Source of the DNA: Vibrio sp. 10N.286.49.B1
GTDB lineage: Bacteria; Pseudomonadota; Gammaproteobacteria; Enterobacterales; Vibrionaceae
Length of the DNA stretch: 64,000 nt
Assembly: GCF_002873335.1 (NCBI RefSeq)
Contig: NZ_MCUW01000003.1
Span: 112,151-176,150, forward strand
Reading direction: 5' to 3'
The position numbers and the translations under genes are program-made. Below the pieces are notes generated by a model. That model saw nothing but the letters and a program-made list of their open reading frames with translations. It was not told where the DNA came from and did no database searches. Numbering within the stretch: the stretch's first letter is position 1; each line of letters opens with the position of its first letter. Positions 61,678 through 64,000 of this stretch are shown one piece after another.

Positions 61678-61721
61678 TTCTTTGTTCAATTTTTATCGCT
61701 AAATAGTTGTTGGAGTCCGTT

Positions 61722-62219
61722 ATGCCAGCTTTCACCTCTAGTACGTTTACCAAACAGAATCTCCTGTGCCGTGACCGCGTGGGTGCGATGATTTTTCTTA
61801 TTTTTTGCCTTGGTTATGGATACCAAGGATCGTTAATCCCAATGTTCCCAGGCGACGAATATGAACCTTTCACCGCCCGTACGCTTCCGACCATTCTTAC
61901 CTTTATTGGCGTCGGCCTATCTTTGTTATTGTTGGTCACGGGGCAACCCAATCATAAAAATGAGGACAACAAAAATCTAAACTGGTCGTTGCTATCGGGA
62001 TTCATCATTTTAATGGCGCTGTATGGTGTCGGGCTCACCTATCTTGGTTTTGTACTGGCTACCGGCTTCTTTCTTATGTTCGGTTTTTATTTACTTGGTG
62101 AACGACGCAAAAAAATCCTGTTCGGCGTTTCGTTTCCTTTTGTAATCGCTTTTTATCTTATGCTCACTCAGGGTTTAGACATCTACCTTGAACCCGGCAT
62201 TATTTTTACTCTTTGGTAG
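61722..62219 (+). CDS. tctB: Tricarboxylate transporter small membrane subunit TctB
   Basis: ATG 61722 with TTGGAG six bases upstream. The 165-residue protein has four membrane segments (FLIFCLGYGYQGSLI, TILTFIGVGLSLLLLV, LLSGFIILMALYGVGL, and FFLMFGFYLLG with the final span) as in TctB. It pairs with TctA in the inner membrane. The gene is 9 bases from tctA. Confidence 0.9.
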   Translation: MPAFTSSTFTKQNLLCRDRVGAMIFLIFCLGYGYQGSLIPMFPGDEYEPFTARTLPTILTFIGVGLSLLLLVTGQPNHKNEDNKNLNWSLLSGFIILMALYGVGLTYLGFVLATGFFLMFGFYLLGERRKKILFGVSFPFVIAFYLMLTQGLDIYLEPGIIFTLW

Positions 62220-62228
62220 GACACCATT

Positions 62229-63755
62229 ATGTTAGACGGAATTTTACAAGGCTTATCCACGGCCATTATGCCGATGAATATCATGATGGTGATCGTTGGT
62301 TGTTTTGTTGGTACTTTCATTGGAATGCTACCGGGTCTTGGCCCAATCTCAGCAATTGCATTGATGATCCCTATTACTTACGGCTTAGACCCATCATCAG
62401 GTTTGATTCTGATGGCTGGCGTCTACTATGGCGCGGTATTTGGCGGATCAACCTCTTCAATTTTAATTAATGCGCCGGGTTGTTCTTCCACCGTTGTTAC
62501 CGCATTTGATGGCTATCCTATGGCACGTAAAGGCCAAGCCGGTAAAGCCTTAGCCTTGGCAGCCTACTCATCATTTACCGGCGGTACACTTTCCGCAATC
62601 ATGTTGTTGTTCGCCGCACCGGCGCTGGCAAAAGTCTCGCTGAGCTTTCAGTCTTCCGATTACTTTGCTCTTATGCTGGTCGGCCTATCTGCTGTGGCTG
62701 CTTTTGCTGGTAAAGGGCAAGTCATTAAAGCGTGGATGATGACAATACTGGGTTTAATGATCTCAACCGTTGGCATTGATAAAGGCGTTGGTGTTGAACG
62801 CTTTACATTTGGCCTGACCGATCTTATGGACGGCTTTAGTTTCTTATTACTCGCGATGGCTACGTTTGCCTTGGGTGAAACCCTAATGGGCGTATTGAAA
62901 CCAGAAAAAGACACTCGCGGAGAAGAAAAGAGCCTAATGAGTGACATTGGTAGTATGAAGGTGACTAAGGAAGAGTTTAAGGAAGTCGCTCCCGTGTCTA
63001 TTCGTTCCTCCATATTGGGTTTTTTCACTGGCGTCTTGCCTGGCGCTGGCGCAACCATTGCTGCGTTTTTATCCTATGGGATGGAACGAAACCTGGCTCC
63101 TAAAGAAAAACGAGGCGAGTTTGGTAAGGGCAGTATCCGTGGTTTAGTCGCTCCTGAGTCCGCGAACAACGCCGCATCAAGTGGCTCATTTGTTCCTTTG
63201 TTGACGCTGGGTATCCCCGGTTCAGGCACTACCGCGATTATGTTAGGCGCATTGATTGCTTACGGAATACAGCCTGGTCCTCGCTTATTCGTCGAGCATC
63301 CCGATGTCTTTTGGTCTGTGATCATTTCCATGTACTTTGGTAATGTCGTATTGGTAATTTTAAATCTACCTTTGATTCCGTACATCTCAAAACTGCTTGC
63401 CGTACCAAGGACTGTACTGCTACCAATGATTATCTTTTTCTCTATCACTGGTGTTTACCTTGTTTCATTCAATACTATGGACGTGTTTATCATGATCTTA
63501 GTCGCGATGGCGGCAATTGCTCTCAGGTTAGCGGACTTCCCTCTTGCACCTCTGCTGCTCGGCTTTATCTTAGGCGGCCTAATGGAAGAAAACTTACGCC
63601 GCGCACTGATGATTGCCGACGGCGAGCTAAGCTTCCTGTGGGAGCGTCCAATTACGCTAACCTTTACTTCGATTGCTGTTGCCGTGCTGATTGGACCCGT
63701 CATCATTTCGCTTATCAAGAAATACTTCTATCAACCGAAAAAGGTAGTGTCTTAA
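62229..63755 (+). CDS. tctA: Tricarboxylate transporter large membrane subunit TctA
   Basis: A 508-residue membrane protein of the TctA family with about twelve spans. MLPGLGPISAIALMIPITYGLDPSSGLILMAGVYYGAVFGGSTSSILINAPG is the first repeat signature and VLPGAGATIAAFLSYGMER with FVPLLTLGIPGSGTTAIMLGAL the second. It forms the proton- or sodium-coupled channel of the TTT system with TctB and TctC. It is the last gene of tctCBA; no sensor kinase (TctDE) follows. Confidence 0.94.
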   Translation: MLDGILQGLSTAIMPMNIMMVIVGCFVGTFIGMLPGLGPISAIALMIPITYGLDPSSGLILMAGVYYGAVFGGSTSSILINAPGCSSTVVTAFDGYPMARKGQAGKALALAAYSSFTGGTLSAIMLLFAAPALAKVSLSFQSSDYFALMLVGLSAVAAFAGKGQVIKAWMMTILGLMISTVGIDKGVGVERFTFGLTDLMDGFSFLLLAMATFALGETLMGVLKPEKDTRGEEKSLMSDIGSMKVTKEEFKEVAPVSIRSSILGFFTGVLPGAGATIAAFLSYGMERNLAPKEKRGEFGKGSIRGLVAPESANNAASSGSFVPLLTLGIPGSGTTAIMLGALIAYGIQPGPRLFVEHPDVFWSVIISMYFGNVVLVILNLPLIPYISKLLAVPRTVLLPMIIFFSITGVYLVSFNTMDVFIMILVAMAAIALRLADFPLAPLLLGFILGGLMEENLRRALMIADGELSFLWERPITLTFTSIAVAVLIGPVIISLIKKYFYQPKKVVS

Positions 63756-63761
63756 ACAGAA

Positions 63762-63790
63762 TAACGCCTTCCCTATACGGGAAGGCGTTA
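63762..63790 (+). terminator. Hairpin after tctA
   Basis: TAACGCCTTCCC (63762-63773) pairs with GGGAAGGCGTTA (63779-63790) around TATAC, 7 bases after the stop. Only a few T follow (TCGATAATTAAG), so it may terminate partly. Confidence 0.7.
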
Positions 63791-63934
63791 TCGATAATTA
63801 AGCTACTTGGGTAACACGTGGCTAAGTCTTTTAGGATTAATTTGTTGTTACGCGACCACTAAAACCAACATTGTTTACACAGCAAATCTCGCCATTATTC
63901 AGTATGGTTGGTCGTCTATCTAACGCTAAATTTT

Positions 63935-63975
63935 AAATACAAAAAAGCCCACTATATGTGGGCTTTTTTGTATTT
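63935..63975 (-). terminator. Terminator behind the reverse-strand tRNA
   Basis: AAATACAAAAAAGCCCAC pairs with GTGGGCTTTTTTGTATTT, an 18-base stem with TATAT loop, and the A/T tracts let it act in both directions. It lies directly downstream of the tRNA 3' end on the reverse strand. Confidence 0.87.
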
Positions 63976-63979
63976 AATT

Positions 63980-64000
63980 TGGTGCCCGCTACTGGACTCG
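63980..64000 (-). tRNA. 3' end of a tRNA (cut by the window edge)
   Basis: The reverse strand reads CGAGTCCAGTAGCGGGCACCA. It ends with an encoded CCA, discriminator A, an acceptor strand AGCGGGC (7 bases) and a T-arm CCAGT preceded by CGAGT that fits the TTCGAGT loop. The anticodon lies outside the window, so the amino acid is unknown. The terminator follows at once. Confidence 0.72.

Overview
The window looks like a chromosomal segment of a marine gammaproteobacterium, most probably a Vibrio or close Vibrionaceae relative. Supporting signs are a tandem glycine riboswitch that lines up closely with the well-known V. cholerae one and sits before an AGCS symporter, a complete periplasmic nitrite-reduction (nrf) cluster, a GntR-controlled prpB-prpC-acnD-prpF-prpE operon, a Tad pilus locus of the flp-tadV-rcpCAB-tadZA type, and several small families typical of Vibrio (VF530-type, CPXCG-type, YbiT-type ABC-F). 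No rRNA, insertion sequence, prophage or CRISPR array is visible.

Layout. (1) 1-5255, reverse strand: the front of a Tad (Flp) pilus operon, with flp, prepilin peptidase, RcpC, secretin RcpA, lipoprotein, TadZ and the first 215 codons of the TadA ATPase, which runs off the left edge. Divergent from it are a LysR regulator, an MltC-like lytic transglycosylase and, convergent, a GT-C-like membrane protein. These three genes look visibly AT-richer than the rest. (2) 9.2-23.6 kb: mostly housekeeping genes (nagK, tRNA-modifying tapT, fatty-acid hydroxylase family, chemoreceptor, nlpC, ybiT, homocysteine methyltransferase / metY pair, fructosamine-kinase family, argO, arfB). (3) 23.6-29.0 kb: small accessory genes (GNATs, ABM monooxygenase, ASCH, MscS channel) plus a 46-codon gene with an excellent ribosome binding site. 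(4) 29.1-36.1 kb: nrfBCDEF facing away from nrfA, with five operator-like palindromes in the gap; a repeat/hairpin block splits nrfD from nrfE. (5) 36.3-46.5 kb: fpr divergent from a translationally coupled pair (diiron ferritin-like protein plus ketoacyl-ACP-synthase-III-like enzyme), an NrfG-like TPR protein, ppsR/ppsA, a VOC protein, an exported ATP-dependent DNA ligase, and a coiled-coil membrane protein with a 52-codon partner. (6) 46.7-51.5 kb: tandem glycine riboswitch plus symporter, and a Nudix hydrolase fused to a PAP2-like membrane domain that has lost its catalytic residues. (7) 51.5-63.8 kb: methylcitrate-cycle operon, its GntR regulator and a divergent tctCBA tricarboxylate transporter; the palindrome ATTGTCGACAAT occurs three times there, once inside tctC. 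The right edge carries the 3' end of a reverse-strand tRNA with its terminator.

How the genes work together. The prp/tct block reads as one regulon: propionyl-CoA made by PrpE is condensed by PrpC, rearranged by AcnD/PrpF and split by PrpB, while TctCBA probably imports a related tricarboxylate. The nrf block forms a respiratory chain from quinol (NrfD/NrfC) via NrfB to NrfA, with NrfE/NrfF and the distant NrfG-like protein attaching haem. The best candidates for something undescribed are the diiron/KAS-III pair next to fpr, the intragenic third copy of the prp operator, and the Nudix-pseudo-PAP2 fusion. All functions are inferred from sequence reading alone; no searches were run.
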